Assembly (NCBI GenBank): GCA_024102665.1
Contig: JAGFJP010000065.1
Location: forward strand, 1 to 34,594
Direction of reading: 5' to 3'
DNA length: 34,594 nucleotides
From: Thiogranum sp.
Lineage (GTDB): Bacteria > Pseudomonadota > Gammaproteobacteria > DSM-19610
The translations under genes were made by a program, and so were the position numbers. Below are positions 1-7,245 of the stretch, in pieces. Positions within the stretch are counted from its first letter, which is position 1, and each line of letters starts with the position of its first letter. The notes below the pieces were generated by a model. It saw nothing but the letters and a program-made list of their open reading frames with translations. It did no database searches and had not been told where the DNA came from.

Positions 1-216
1 GGAGCCGCTATTGGCGCGATTGCCGGGGATACCGGCAAAGGCGCCGCCATCGGTGCGGCGACCGGCGGCCTGTTCGGCGGCATGCGCCAGCGCGAGGCAA
101 ACGCACAGCAACAACAACAGACCCAACAGCAGTCCGCCGCGGCTGCCGGAAAGGCAGACACCTACAACCGCGCCTATGCCGCCTGCCTGGAAGGCCGCGG
201 CTACACCGTGCGCTGA
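1..216 (+). CDS. Glycine-zipper protein, C-terminal part (5' end outside window)
   Basis: The frame is open from base 1 and stops with TGA at 214-216, giving the last 71 residues; the start lies upstream of the window. The first ~30 residues are Gly/Ala-rich with regularly spaced glycines (GAAIGAIAG, GAAIGAATGGLFGG), the pattern of a glycine zipper that forms packed membrane or envelope helices. This is followed by a Gln-rich stretch (QQQQQTQQQ) and a terminal segment with Tyr and a single Cys (AYAACLEGRGYTVR), as commonly seen at the end of YMGG/glycine-zipper envelope proteins. The role is probably envelope-associated but no specific function can be given. A 15-nt gap separates it from the next gene, so they may be co-transcribed. 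Confidence 0.75.
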   Translation, partial: GAAIGAIAGDTGKGAAIGAATGGLFGGMRQREANAQQQQQTQQQSAAAAGKADTYNRAYAACLEGRGYTVR

Positions 217-231
217 GAAGGGAGAACCGCA

Positions 232-645
232 ATGCACAGGAAATACATTTCCGCCTCGTTGATGTTGACGGGCTGTGCGCTGGCGTTCAGCGCCGCGGCC
301 GTACCCGTCGATGGCACCAAGCCGCTGCTGTGCGCGACCATCGATACCATCGAATGCGTCGCCCAGGCCGACTGCCAGTACGGCACGTCCGACAGCCTCG
401 GCTTCCCGCAATTCCTGCAGATCGATATCGAGGGCAAACGCATCACCGCGGACCGTCCCGACGGTACGCGGCTGGACACGACGATCAAGGCCATCTCCGA
501 ATTCGATGACCGCCTGGTCTTCCAGGGCGTCGAGAACAGTATGGGCTGGTCGATCAGCATCAATCGCGCCAACGGTCGCATGGCAGTAGCCATTGCCGGC
601 AAACAGATCGCCTTCATGGTGTTCGGCGCCTGTACTGCGCGTTGA
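232..645 (+). CDS. Secreted protein of unknown function
   Basis: A 137-residue protein with a clear N-terminal signal peptide: Lys/Arg near the start, a hydrophobic stretch around residues 8-20, and a small-residue cleavage region near AAA-VP. The mature part is about 115 residues with four cysteines (two in LLCATIDTIEC, one in ADC and one near the C-terminus), suggesting disulphides in the periplasm, and alternates short strands. I do not recognise the family. The start ATG at 232 follows a GGGAGAA ribosome-binding site. It lies 15 nt after the glycine-zipper gene and probably shares its transcript. Confidence 0.7.
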   Translation: MHRKYISASLMLTGCALAFSAAAVPVDGTKPLLCATIDTIECVAQADCQYGTSDSLGFPQFLQIDIEGKRITADRPDGTRLDTTIKAISEFDDRLVFQGVENSMGWSISINRANGRMAVAIAGKQIAFMVFGACTAR

Positions 646-684
646 ATCGTCTTTATGCGTCGCCGGCACGGTGCACCTGATCTG

Positions 685-712
685 TGTTGATATACGTCGG
701 ACAGGTTATAAT
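685..712 (+). promoter_or_regulatory. Sigma70-like promoter for the 752 gene
   Basis: A perfect -10 hexamer TATAAT sits at 707-712. The best -35 candidates are TGTTGA at 685-690 with a 16-bp spacer, or TTGATA at 687-692 with a short 14-bp spacer. The element lies about 40 bp before the ATG at 752, in a 106-bp gap, so it most likely drives the 93-aa gene. Seen in sequence; activity is inferred. Confidence 0.6.
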
Positions 713-751
713 CCTGCCATCAGCGACCCGCTCTGACACGAGGGAATCATT

Positions 752-1033
752 ATGCCCCACTCTTCAGACCACGACCCGGGCCTCATTCAGGTGCTCGTGG
801 AGCGTCTCAACACCCAGCGGCTGCCGTGCGCGCTGGACCTCAAGAAGAAAGTGGACGGCGGCGCGACGCTCAGCGATTTCGATATGCGTTTTCTGGAAGA
901 CGTGTTCGCCGACGCCCAGAAAATCCGCCCGCTCATTGAACGGCATCCCGAATACCAGGACCTCGTCACACGCGTGATCCATCTCTACAAGGAGATCCTG
1001 GACAAAGCGACAAACAACGAGAACAAGGCCTGA
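752..1033 (+). CDS. Small protein of unknown function (93 aa)
   Basis: A soluble, mostly alpha-helical 93-residue protein with no signal peptide, membrane segment or cysteine pair; it contains one cysteine near residue 30. The central part (LKKKVDGGATLSDFDMRFLEDVF) and the C-terminal helix (YQDLVTRVIHLYKEILDKATNNE) are rich in charged residues. The start ATG at 752 follows GAGGGAATC and a good promoter at 685-712, which supports a real, separately transcribed gene. It converges on the minus-strand gene ending at 1060. I do not recognise the family and assign no function. Confidence 0.7.
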   Translation: MPHSSDHDPGLIQVLVERLNTQRLPCALDLKKKVDGGATLSDFDMRFLEDVFADAQKIRPLIERHPEYQDLVTRVIHLYKEILDKATNNENKA

Positions 1034-1059
1034 CCGGGCGCCCGCCAACACGCGTCTGC

Positions 1060-2061
1060 TCAGCGTGTATAGCGCTCCGCGGCGGTAAAGAAATCCTCGC
1101 GCCGCGGCAATTCGTCCAGCGTCATCGACAGGAAAAGCATCACCAGGCGGCGCCCGCGTGCGTTGCGCAACTCCTGAAAGCGGATCAGCTGCGCTGAAGT
1201 ATCCGCCTCCTCACGCTGGATATTCATGCGGTCCAGGCGCAATTCGATGACTTCGCCCCAGAATTGCCGCTCGGCGTCCGCGAGCAGTTCGGCAGTGATA
1301 TGCAGGTGCGCGCGCAGCGCATCCGCATCCGCATGCAGGCCCGCGAGCTGCGCTTCGATGTCGGCGAGTTCGCCCTGTAACGCGCCTGGATCCGGCGTGC
1401 CTTCCCCTGCGTCGTCAAAGCCCCAGCCACCGTGCTGCAGCGCATTCAGCTTGTGCTTCAGCACATCACGCTGCTGGTTTAGCCCGGCGCGCTCGCCCTT
1501 GACATCGATAATGCGCGCCAATGCCAGACTGAGCAGATGATCGAAGGCACGGCGTTTCAGCAGCCGGCGCGTTTCATCCGCGCTGGTCGTGGGATCGACC
1601 AGGCGGTGACCGCGGAAACTGACCGCGACCTGCGCCACGTCGCGACGCAACATATCACCGCTCAGCTCCACGCCCAGTACATTTTTCTCCACGCGTTCCG
1701 CCAGCAGCAGCGCGTTTATGCGACCCGCATCTTTCGCAGCGGCGCGGAATTCGTTCAGTACGCTGTCGTTGCCGAACACCTCCAGCATGCGATCGGCCGA
1801 GGCGAACAGCGCCCTGAGACGCGCATCGCCACTGTAGGTCCCGCGATCGGCTGCAAGCGGTGCCGGCAGACTGTCGACCAGGGTGACGACATGATCGATG
1901 GCATGCAGCACCGGCGCGCGAAGCTGCTTGCGATACCCCGGCATGGCGCGCATGCGCGGATCGGTGCCGTCCACCGCGCGTTCGATGGCCATCTCCACCA
2001 GCGATTCGGGATAGCGCCCCTGGCTCTCCCCGCCGAAAATGGACTGGAACAGTTTCAGCAT
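1060..2061 (-). CDS. Coiled-coil protein of unknown function, last gene of SulP operon
   Basis: A 333-residue soluble protein without signal peptide. Residues 1-130 look helical and contain no motif I recognise; roughly residues 195-290 are heptad-like and rich in Ala, Leu, Glu and Gln (AQLAGLHADADALRAHL and following), indicating a coiled coil. The C-terminus (RGRRLVMLFLSMTLDELPRR) is basic and hydrophobic. The ATG at 2061 has GAGGG upstream and lies 19 nt after the stop of the SulP gene, so it is probably translated from the same mRNA. It may be a peripheral partner of the transport operon, but that is only a position-based guess. Confidence 0.65.
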   Translation of the reverse strand: MLKLFQSIFGGESQGRYPESLVEMAIERAVDGTDPRMRAMPGYRKQLRAPVLHAIDHVVTLVDSLPAPLAADRGTYSGDARLRALFASADRMLEVFGNDSVLNEFRAAAKDAGRINALLLAERVEKNVLGVELSGDMLRRDVAQVAVSFRGHRLVDPTTSADETRRLLKRRAFDHLLSLALARIIDVKGERAGLNQQRDVLKHKLNALQHGGWGFDDAGEGTPDPGALQGELADIEAQLAGLHADADALRAHLHITAELLADAERQFWGEVIELRLDRMNIQREEADTSAQLIRFQELRNARGRRLVMLFLSMTLDELPRREDFFTAAERYTR

Positions 2062-2080
2062 GACCCTCGCGCTCCGTTCG

Positions 2081-3766
2081 TCACTGCGCCGTCGCCTCCG
2101 ACTGCTTCAGCACGCTGCCCAAAGACTGCCCCGACGCATCGATGCCGAGTTCCCGGTCCAGGCCCAGTGCCCGCAGGGTCTGGTAAACGCTGTCATTGAC
2201 CCTGGCGATGCGCAGAACGGTTCCGCTGCGCGCAAGCTCCTCGCGCAGCTCGCCGAGCAGTCGGGCACCGGCCAGATCCACCATCGGCACGGCACCCATG
2301 TACAACACCAGATGAGGCGGATGACTTTCCGCAGCCACCATCTCCAGCAGGCGCCCGCGCACTGCGTCGACATTGAAGTACAGCAGGGAACCGTAGGGCT
2401 TGACCAGCAGCACTCCGGGCAGGCGTTTCGCCTCGGGGTCATTCTGCAGCTCGGTGAAGTTGTCAGTGCCGGGACGCTGCCCGAGGATGCCCAGCAGCGG
2501 GTGCATGGCACGATGGATAAGCAGCAGCAATGAAAACACCGCGGCCAGCAGCACACCCTTCAGCACGCCGAAACCGAGCACCGCAAGCAGCGCCACCACG
2601 GCCACTGCGAACTCCAGGCGGTTGACGCGAAACAGATCGCGGAACACCTCGGGCTTGATCAGACCCTTGATCGCCATCAGCACCACGGCGGCCAGCACCG
2701 GTTCGGGCAGGCTGCGGAAGGCATCACCGAGAAACAGCGCGACCAGCAGCAACAGCAGGCAGGCGAAGACCAGCGACAGCGGCGTTTTGGCGCCCGCTTT
2801 ATCGTTCACCGCCGACTGCGACATGCCGCCGCTCACTGGATAACCCTGTGCCGCGCCCACCAGCAGGTTGGCGGCGCCGATGGCGAGGAAGTCCTGATTG
2901 GCGTCGATGCGATAGCCATGTTTGTTGGCGAAGGTACGGCTCACGGCGCTGGTTTCGACCGTGGCGAGCAGGAAGCAGGCCAGCGCCAGCGCGAACAGAC
3001 CGTCCACATCCCGGGCGCGTACCGGCGGGATGCCGAAGTCCGGCAGACCGCTCGGCAACTGGCCCAGGATATGAATGCCCATCTGCCCTACCCCGGTGAA
3101 CGCGACGAGCAGGATAGCGAGGATCACCACGACCAGGTCCACCGGCTTGTTGCGCAGGAAGCGTTCGCCCAGGAGCATGAGCGCGATGGCCCCCGCGCCC
3201 ACCGCGAAGGCGGGCCAGTGGATCTCGTGCAGCCCGCCGACCAGGGCTGCCGTCTTTGCCACGAAATGCCCGTGCCCGCCTTCGATGCCGAACAGTTTGG
3301 GCAACTGCGAGACGGCGATGTGCAGTGCCACGCCCACCTTGAAACCGGCCAGCACCGTGTCGGAAATGAAAGCCACCACACCGCCGGCTTTCACCGCATG
3401 CGCGATAACGGCGATCACGCCCACATAGATCGCGGTGATACTGGCCAGCCAGTAGTAGCGCTGCGGATCGCCGCCCGACATCGCGCCCAGCTCCGAGGCC
3501 AGCAACAGCGAAATCGCCGAAGTCACGGCGATGACGGTATGGCGCCCGGAAAAAAACAGGAAAAAGGCCAGACCGGCGAGCATGGTGGCGTACAGGCCCG
3601 CCTGAGGCGGCAGACCGGCAAGCGTGGCATAGGCCAACGATTCCGGCAGCATGAACGCGGCGAGCGTGAGTCCGGCGACCAGGTCGGGACGCAGCCAGTC
3701 CGCTTGATAGCCCTTGATCCATTGCAGGGCGGGGAACAGCGATTTCAGGTGTTTCGCAGCAATCAT
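2081..3766 (-). CDS. SulP family anion transporter with C-terminal STAS domain
   Basis: About 561 residues, the usual length for bacterial SulP (SLC26-like) permeases. The first ~430 residues are a run of hydrophobic helices; the signature near the start (PDLVAGLTLAAFMLPESLAYA) is the classical SulP entry motif, followed by GLPPQAGLYAT. The last ~120 residues form a STAS domain (LLYFNVDAVRGRLLEMV, VLYMGAVPMVDLAGARLL). Family members carry sulfate, bicarbonate, chloride or other anions in the inner membrane, often with Na+ or H+; the substrate cannot be read here. ATG 3766 is chosen; a GTG at 3775 overlapping the previous stop (GTGA) is an alternative. Position after two P-II-like genes suggests P-II control of transport, as SbtB acts on the unrelated bicarbonate transporter SbtA. 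Confidence 0.9.
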   Translation of the reverse strand: MIAAKHLKSLFPALQWIKGYQADWLRPDLVAGLTLAAFMLPESLAYATLAGLPPQAGLYATMLAGLAFFLFFSGRHTVIAVTSAISLLLASELGAMSGGDPQRYYWLASITAIYVGVIAVIAHAVKAGGVVAFISDTVLAGFKVGVALHIAVSQLPKLFGIEGGHGHFVAKTAALVGGLHEIHWPAFAVGAGAIALMLLGERFLRNKPVDLVVVILAILLVAFTGVGQMGIHILGQLPSGLPDFGIPPVRARDVDGLFALALACFLLATVETSAVSRTFANKHGYRIDANQDFLAIGAANLLVGAAQGYPVSGGMSQSAVNDKAGAKTPLSLVFACLLLLLVALFLGDAFRSLPEPVLAAVVLMAIKGLIKPEVFRDLFRVNRLEFAVAVVALLAVLGFGVLKGVLLAAVFSLLLLIHRAMHPLLGILGQRPGTDNFTELQNDPEAKRLPGVLLVKPYGSLLYFNVDAVRGRLLEMVAAESHPPHLVLYMGAVPMVDLAGARLLGELREELARSGTVLRIARVNDSVYQTLRALGLDRELGIDASGQSLGSVLKQSEATAQ

Positions 3767-3771
3767 GGAAT

Positions 3772-4158
3772 TCACTCGCTCTCGTCCGGTACATCATCGG
3801 GCAGTCGGAAAGGCGTCGCGCGAATCGGTTGGCTGAGCATCACCAATCCGCCGTTGGGGCGGCCGATACGCGCGGTTGCAAAAACATAGTCGAACAAGTC
3901 TGCCGCCGCAGCTTCGGGAACCAATATATGCACGAAGCGGACGAACACCGATTCCGGCAGCTGGCCGGCGCGGCGCGTCTTCGCTGCGCGCAGCACCGAA
4001 ACGCCGCGGCAGGCGATGCTGTCGGCGACTTGGATATTGCGCTCGGTCCGCAGCGCCCGGATCAGGTCGCGGTCGGTACCGTCCTCCGGCAGCACGCACA
4101 GAATCAACCGCACGTCTTCCAGCGGCACTGTCGCGAGGCTGGCTTCGGATGCGCTCAT
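3772..4158 (-). CDS. P-II-like signalling protein (second of pair)
   Basis: A 128-residue protein whose fold pattern fits a divergent P-II (GlnB-like) protein: an N-terminal strand (DVRLILCVLPEDG), a helix (DLIRALRTERNIQVADS), then a second half ending in ARIGRPNGGLVMLSQPIRATPF, which matches the P-II C-terminal pattern of T-G-x-G-x-G-x-I-F. The T-loop region is basic (RAAKTRRAG) and has no tyrosine where canonical GlnB is uridylylated. Its ATG overlaps the stop of the first P-II-like gene (ATGA), and its own stop overlaps a possible GTG start of the SulP gene. A trimeric regulator of the adjacent transporters is the likely role; the ligand is unknown. Confidence 0.65.
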   Translation of the reverse strand: MSASEASLATVPLEDVRLILCVLPEDGTDRDLIRALRTERNIQVADSIACRGVSVLRAAKTRRAGQLPESVFVRFVHILVPEAAAADLFDYVFATARIGRPNGGLVMLSQPIRATPFRLPDDVPDESE

Positions 4159-4523
4159 GCGCCGGTTTCCTCCAGGCGCCGACGCACGTCATCGGGGATG
4201 TAGGTCGCCATCTTGTCGAGCGGTGCGGCGTAGATGACGCCGGCGCCCGGTCTGTCCAGGTTCAGCTGCGTATAAAGGTTGTGCATCACCAGGTCGCGCT
4301 GATCGACGGCGGCGATCATGGTCACCACATCCTTCTCGGCTTCCACCGCAATGCCAAGCACACCGAGCCGCTCGCGGATACCGGTGCCGCGCGCATGGTA
4401 GAGAATGGCGCCGGCGATGCCGGACTCGCGTGCTGTCTTGATCGCCTCGTCGCCGCGCCCGTGCGCGACGATGCAGGTGATCATGACCACGTCCGTCAGA
4501 TAGGTAATACCGCTCGTGCTCAT
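4155..4523 (-). CDS. P-II family protein (first of pair)
   Basis: A 122-residue protein of P-II size. It begins with a strand (YLTDVVMITCIVAHG), then a helix (GDEAIKTARESGIAGA), a short glycine-rich loop in T-loop position (ARGTGIRERLG), a second strand-helix unit, and a C-terminal strand (RPGAGVIYAAPLDKMATYIP). The canonical uridylylation tyrosine is not present in the loop, so covalent control by GlnD is unlikely. Start ATG 4523 has an AGGAG site ten nucleotides upstream and overlaps the TGA of the DUF1538 C-terminal frame (ATGA). P-II-like genes are often next to DUF1538 genes, so regulation of that transporter is the likely role. Confidence 0.75.
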   Translation of the reverse strand: MSTSGITYLTDVVMITCIVAHGRGDEAIKTARESGIAGAILYHARGTGIRERLGVLGIAVEAEKDVVTMIAAVDQRDLVMHNLYTQLNLDRPGAGVIYAAPLDKMATYIPDDVRRRLEETGA

Positions 4524-4840
4524 ACAATCTCCTGTACGGTAGCGATTGCCGAACCGCGTTCCGTGCGGGCCGCTGCGCGTGCCTCGCGCGTGCTCTTGTA
4601 GCGTGACCACAGCCCGGAGAGCAGTACGCTGATGATGGGGCCGACCGAGGCCAGGCACAGGATGCCAAAACCCTCGGCAGCCTGGCTGGCGTTGGCGAAA
4701 CCCAGACCCATGGCCAGCACCAGCGGCACGGTCACCGGACCGGCGGTGACGCCGGCGCTGTCCCAGGCCACATTGACAAAAGTCTCGTTCGAAATCAGCG
4801 CAGCAGCGCTGCCACCGAATAACCGCCGAGCAGCAGCCAC
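4520..4840 (-). pseudogene. DUF1538 transporter, C-terminal part in a shifted frame
   Basis: This frame encodes the end of the DUF1538 domain: the family-typical WDSAGVTAGPVTVPLVLAMG segment, then two hydrophobic helices (FGILCLASVGPIISVLLSGLW) and a basic tail. It overlaps the upstream frame by 46 nt. Sense is restored if reading passes from the upstream frame into this one near GCGCTGCTGCGCTG (about 4797-4812), which requires one extra base; the DNA therefore appears to have lost one nucleotide in a short CTG/GCG repeat. An internal ATG at 4840 exists but would start in the middle of a membrane domain. A sequencing or assembly error, a real mutation, or recoding are all possible; no classical slippery heptamer is visible. 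Confidence 0.7.
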
Positions 4841-5742
4841 ATCAACGGCAGATCGAACACCAGTTTGGCGATTCCGAGCGCAATGCCGAAAGCCACGCCC
4901 GCGGAAACCGCCATGATCAGGGTCTTCTTTTTAAACACACCGTTGGTCAAAGTCTCCGCCGTGAATCCCAGCGCCGACAGCGCCGGTTCCGCGACCGTGG
5001 CTCCGAAGCCGAGAAACCAGGCGAAGGCCAGCGCCAGTGTCAGACCGATCTGGAAATCGTAGAGTGGCGCCGCGGCAACCGCCGGCACATCCATGAATGC
5101 CGTCGGCACCAGGTTGCCGGCGCTGCTGCCCAGCAACGACAGACCGTAGGTCAGACCGAGATTGAAGATGCACATGCCGAGGATGGTCAGACCGATGCCG
5201 AGGAAGATCTCCGCCTGGTTGGCGAGACGCTCGCGCAGAATGAGCGTGAGCACCAGGAACAGGAAAATCACCAGCGGCAGAATGGCGCGTATCCCCGCGA
5301 TGATTTCGACGCCCGGGCTGCGTTCATACCACGCGCCTGTGTCCGCCCCGGCAACGGTGGCGGCCTGCCGCGCCGCTTCGACGATCTCGGCAGGCGACAC
5401 CGAACCCGCCACGTACAGCGCCAGGAACAGCACACCGGCAATCGGGAACAGCGCCAGGTAGACGGCCAGCGGCACCACGGCGCGCACCTGGTCCCTGAAG
5501 CGGACCGACACATAGGGCTGCAGCACGCGCACAACTTCGCTCGGGTGCAGTTTGACCGCAGGCGGCCGCCAGGGCAGCGGCTGGCCGTCGGCGCCGTATT
5601 CGATGCGCGGCGCCAGGCCGTTGCAGCTGATCTGCAGCGCCCCGCCACCTCTGGCGCGGTAGTAGTCCGCGTAGCGATAGCTGCGGGTGGTCGCTCCCGG
5701 CGCGACGGAAGAATCGTCAGACAGCGCGGTCTCAGTAGTCAT
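4795..5742 (-). CDS. DUF1538 membrane protein (UmpAB-like cation/proton antiporter), N-terminal part, frameshifted
   Basis: 315 residues in this frame before a premature TGA at 4795. The first ~65 residues are hydrophilic; the rest alternates membrane helices (VRAVVPLAVYLALFPIAG, ILPLVIFLFLVLTLILRE, IFLGIGLTILGMCIFNLGL) with the family motif FGATVAEPALSALG and LIMAVSAGVAFGIALG. DUF1538 proteins UmpA/UmpB of Halomonas were described as a two-component Na+(Li+,K+)/H+ antiporter; cation exchange in the inner membrane is therefore the family-based expectation. The true protein would run on to 4520 in the next frame, about 407 residues. ATG 5742 is preferred over upstream alternatives because the preceding codons read as non-coding sequence and overlap the neighbouring gene. 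Next in the operon are two P-II-like genes. Confidence 0.75.
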   Translation of the reverse strand: MTTETALSDDSSVAPGATTRSYRYADYYRARGGGALQISCNGLAPRIEYGADGQPLPWRPPAVKLHPSEVVRVLQPYVSVRFRDQVRAVVPLAVYLALFPIAGVLFLALYVAGSVSPAEIVEAARQAATVAGADTGAWYERSPGVEIIAGIRAILPLVIFLFLVLTLILRERLANQAEIFLGIGLTILGMCIFNLGLTYGLSLLGSSAGNLVPTAFMDVPAVAAAPLYDFQIGLTLALAFAWFLGFGATVAEPALSALGFTAETLTNGVFKKKTLIMAVSAGVAFGIALGIAKLVFDLPLMWLLLGGYSVAALLR

Positions 5743-5753
5743 CCGGTCTCCGT

Positions 5754-6103
5754 TCACAGCAGTGTTTCCAGTTCCTGTTTGAAATCGCGAACGACAATGT
5801 CGCGCAGGACCTGTCGCGGATGGTCGTTGACGCCGTTCGCGAAGTGCACATGCAGCGCAACCTCGTTGCACTCAGGATCGAGAAATCTGGCGGCAATGAT
5901 CCCGCGCTCGCTTGGTAGCAGGCGGCCCTGGACGAATCGATCCAGCCGCGCCTGCACCGCTTGCGGGCGCGTTGCCACGGCCGCGAACTGCACCGCCAGG
6001 GCCACAGCCCGAACACTGTATCGACGAGGATGCGCTTGACGTTCTCCTCGTCGTCGAGGCGCACGATCTTTGGACCTTGCTGTGGTGGCTTCGTAGCGTT
6101 CAT
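5754..6103 (-). pseudogene. Small protein of unknown function, apparent frameshift
   Basis: The ATG at 6103 lies directly after the ppk2 stop and starts MNATKPPQQGPKIVRLDDEE...RILVDTVFGLW. At about 6000-6006 (CTGTGGCCCTGG) the coding sense moves by one base into a second frame, which continues ALAVQFAAVATRPQAVQARL and ends DIVVRDFKQELETLL at 5754. The join implies one missing base, giving a protein of about 116 residues. Without correction, the first frame runs on as Arg/Ser/Cys-rich sequence of shadow type. I do not recognise the family. No signal peptide is visible; one weakly hydrophobic segment spans the join. Its place between ppk2 and the DUF1538 gene suggests it belongs to the same functional unit. 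Confidence 0.55.
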
Positions 6104-6105
6104 TT

Positions 6106-6948
6106 TCAATACCGCTCCCGGATCCAGCGACGCTCTGTCATGGTCACCTCATCGTCATAGGCATTCTTCATCGAACGCCTGGGCAGCTTCACCTTCTTTT
6201 TCGGCTGACGTTCATAGGGAATCTGTTCCAGAAGATGGCTGATGAGATTCAGGCGCGCGCGTTTCTTGTCGTTCGAGCTGACGATGTGCCAGGGCGCGAA
6301 ATCGGTATCGGTGGCATCGAGCATTTCGTCACGCGCGCGAGAGTAGTCGTACCAGCGCTCACGTGACGGCAGGTCCATGGCCGACAGTTTCCACTGGCGG
6401 ACCGGATCGTCGATACGCGCGCGGAACCGCCGCTCCTGCTCCTCGTCACTGACCTCGAGCCAGTACTTGAGCAACAGGATCCCGTTATCGATGATCTGCT
6501 TCTCGACGAACGGGGCCAGATCGAGAAAACGGCGGTGCTGCTCCTTGGTACAGAAGCCCATGACATGTTCCACGCCGGCGCGGTTGTACCAGCTGCGATC
6601 GAAGATCACGATCTCTCCCGCTGCGGGAAAATGCGCCATGTAGCGCTGTATATACATCTGCGACTTCTCGCGGTCTGAAGGTGCCGGCAACGCAACGACC
6701 TGGAACACGCGCGGACTCACCCGTTCGGTGATGGCCTTGATGGTGCCGCCCTTGCCGGCGGCATCGCGGCCCTCGAACACGAGGATGATGCGCTGCCCGG
6801 TGCTTTTGACCCATTCCTGCAAGGCGCACAACTCCGCCTGCAGTTCGCGCAGGGCTTTTTCGTAGTCCTTGCGTTTGAGCTTTTCCGTTCTGCTTTCGGC
6901 CGCTTTGGCTTCCTTGACGGCGGATTTCTTCGATTGTTTTTTCTTCAT
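6106..6948 (-). CDS. ppk2: Polyphosphate kinase 2
   Basis: 280 residues, typical for a single-domain (class I-like) PPK2. The enzyme moves phosphate between inorganic polyphosphate and nucleoside diphosphates in the cytoplasm, usually favouring NTP (ATP or GTP) synthesis from polyphosphate. Walker A is GRDAAGKGGT (residues 60-69), Walker B is EIVIFDRSWYNRAG (112-125), and the lid region follows (LKYWLEVSDEEQERRFRAR). The N-terminus is very Lys-rich (MKKKQSKKSAVKEAK). The ATG at 6948 has AGGAGT upstream. It heads a co-directional series of genes with little or no spacing. PPK2 next to transporters suggests a link between energy/phosphate state and ion transport, which is inference. Confidence 0.95.
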   Translation of the reverse strand: MKKKQSKKSAVKEAKAAESRTEKLKRKDYEKALRELQAELCALQEWVKSTGQRIILVFEGRDAAGKGGTIKAITERVSPRVFQVVALPAPSDREKSQMYIQRYMAHFPAAGEIVIFDRSWYNRAGVEHVMGFCTKEQHRRFLDLAPFVEKQIIDNGILLLKYWLEVSDEEQERRFRARIDDPVRQWKLSAMDLPSRERWYDYSRARDEMLDATDTDFAPWHIVSSNDKKRARLNLISHLLEQIPYERQPKKKVKLPRRSMKNAYDDEVTMTERRWIRERY

Positions 6949-6977
6949 GATGAGTGACTCCTGCTATGAAACGGATT

Positions 6978-7227
6978 TCAGCGCACCCGCACCCCAGGAT
7001 CGTTCCACAGCGGCTCATGCCGACGCATGCCATGCCAGACGATGTCGGGCCTGTCGCCACCGGGCGGCGGCGCGCCGGTGAAAAGCGGTTAGCGGTCAGA
7101 CTGGCGTGACGGCGGCGCAGCGCAATCAGATCGCGCGTGTAGCGCAGCATGTCGGCATTGGTCTCAGTTTGTCGTTGCTGCCGTCACGATTGTCCTCGCC
7201 GTTGGCCTCATTGTGCTTGTGTTATCG
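6978..7227 (-). pseudogene. glgX: Remnant of glycogen debranching enzyme (GlgX-type, GH13)
   Basis: Three short pieces of a GlgX/TreX-like protein lie in order in three different frames. Piece 1 (7221-7165) reads HKHNEANGEDNRDGSNDKL, a segment highly typical of this family. Piece 2 (7150-7082) reads LRYTRDLIALRRRHASLTAN, the start of the C-terminal region. Piece 3 (7081-6978) reads FTGAPPPGGDRPDIVWHGM...EPLWNDPGVRVR and then stops. In intact enzymes a long segment separates pieces 1 and 2 and more C-terminal sequence follows piece 3, so an internal deletion plus frameshifts are implied. The N-terminal two thirds of the gene are absent; the tolC-type gene stops 19 nt away. No function is expected. 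Confidence 0.75.
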
Positions 7228-7245
7228 CGACCCGCAACGACGGGG

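Noticed and set aside
1048..1068. Hairpin ACACGC/GCGTGT between convergent genes
   Set aside because: Only six base pairs with a nine-base loop, partly inside the stop region of the minus-strand gene, and no T-run.
4795..4840. Programmed -1 ribosomal frameshift for the DUF1538 gene
   Set aside because: No X-XXY-YYZ slippery heptamer or clear downstream pseudoknot is visible; a one-base deletion or sequence error is simpler.
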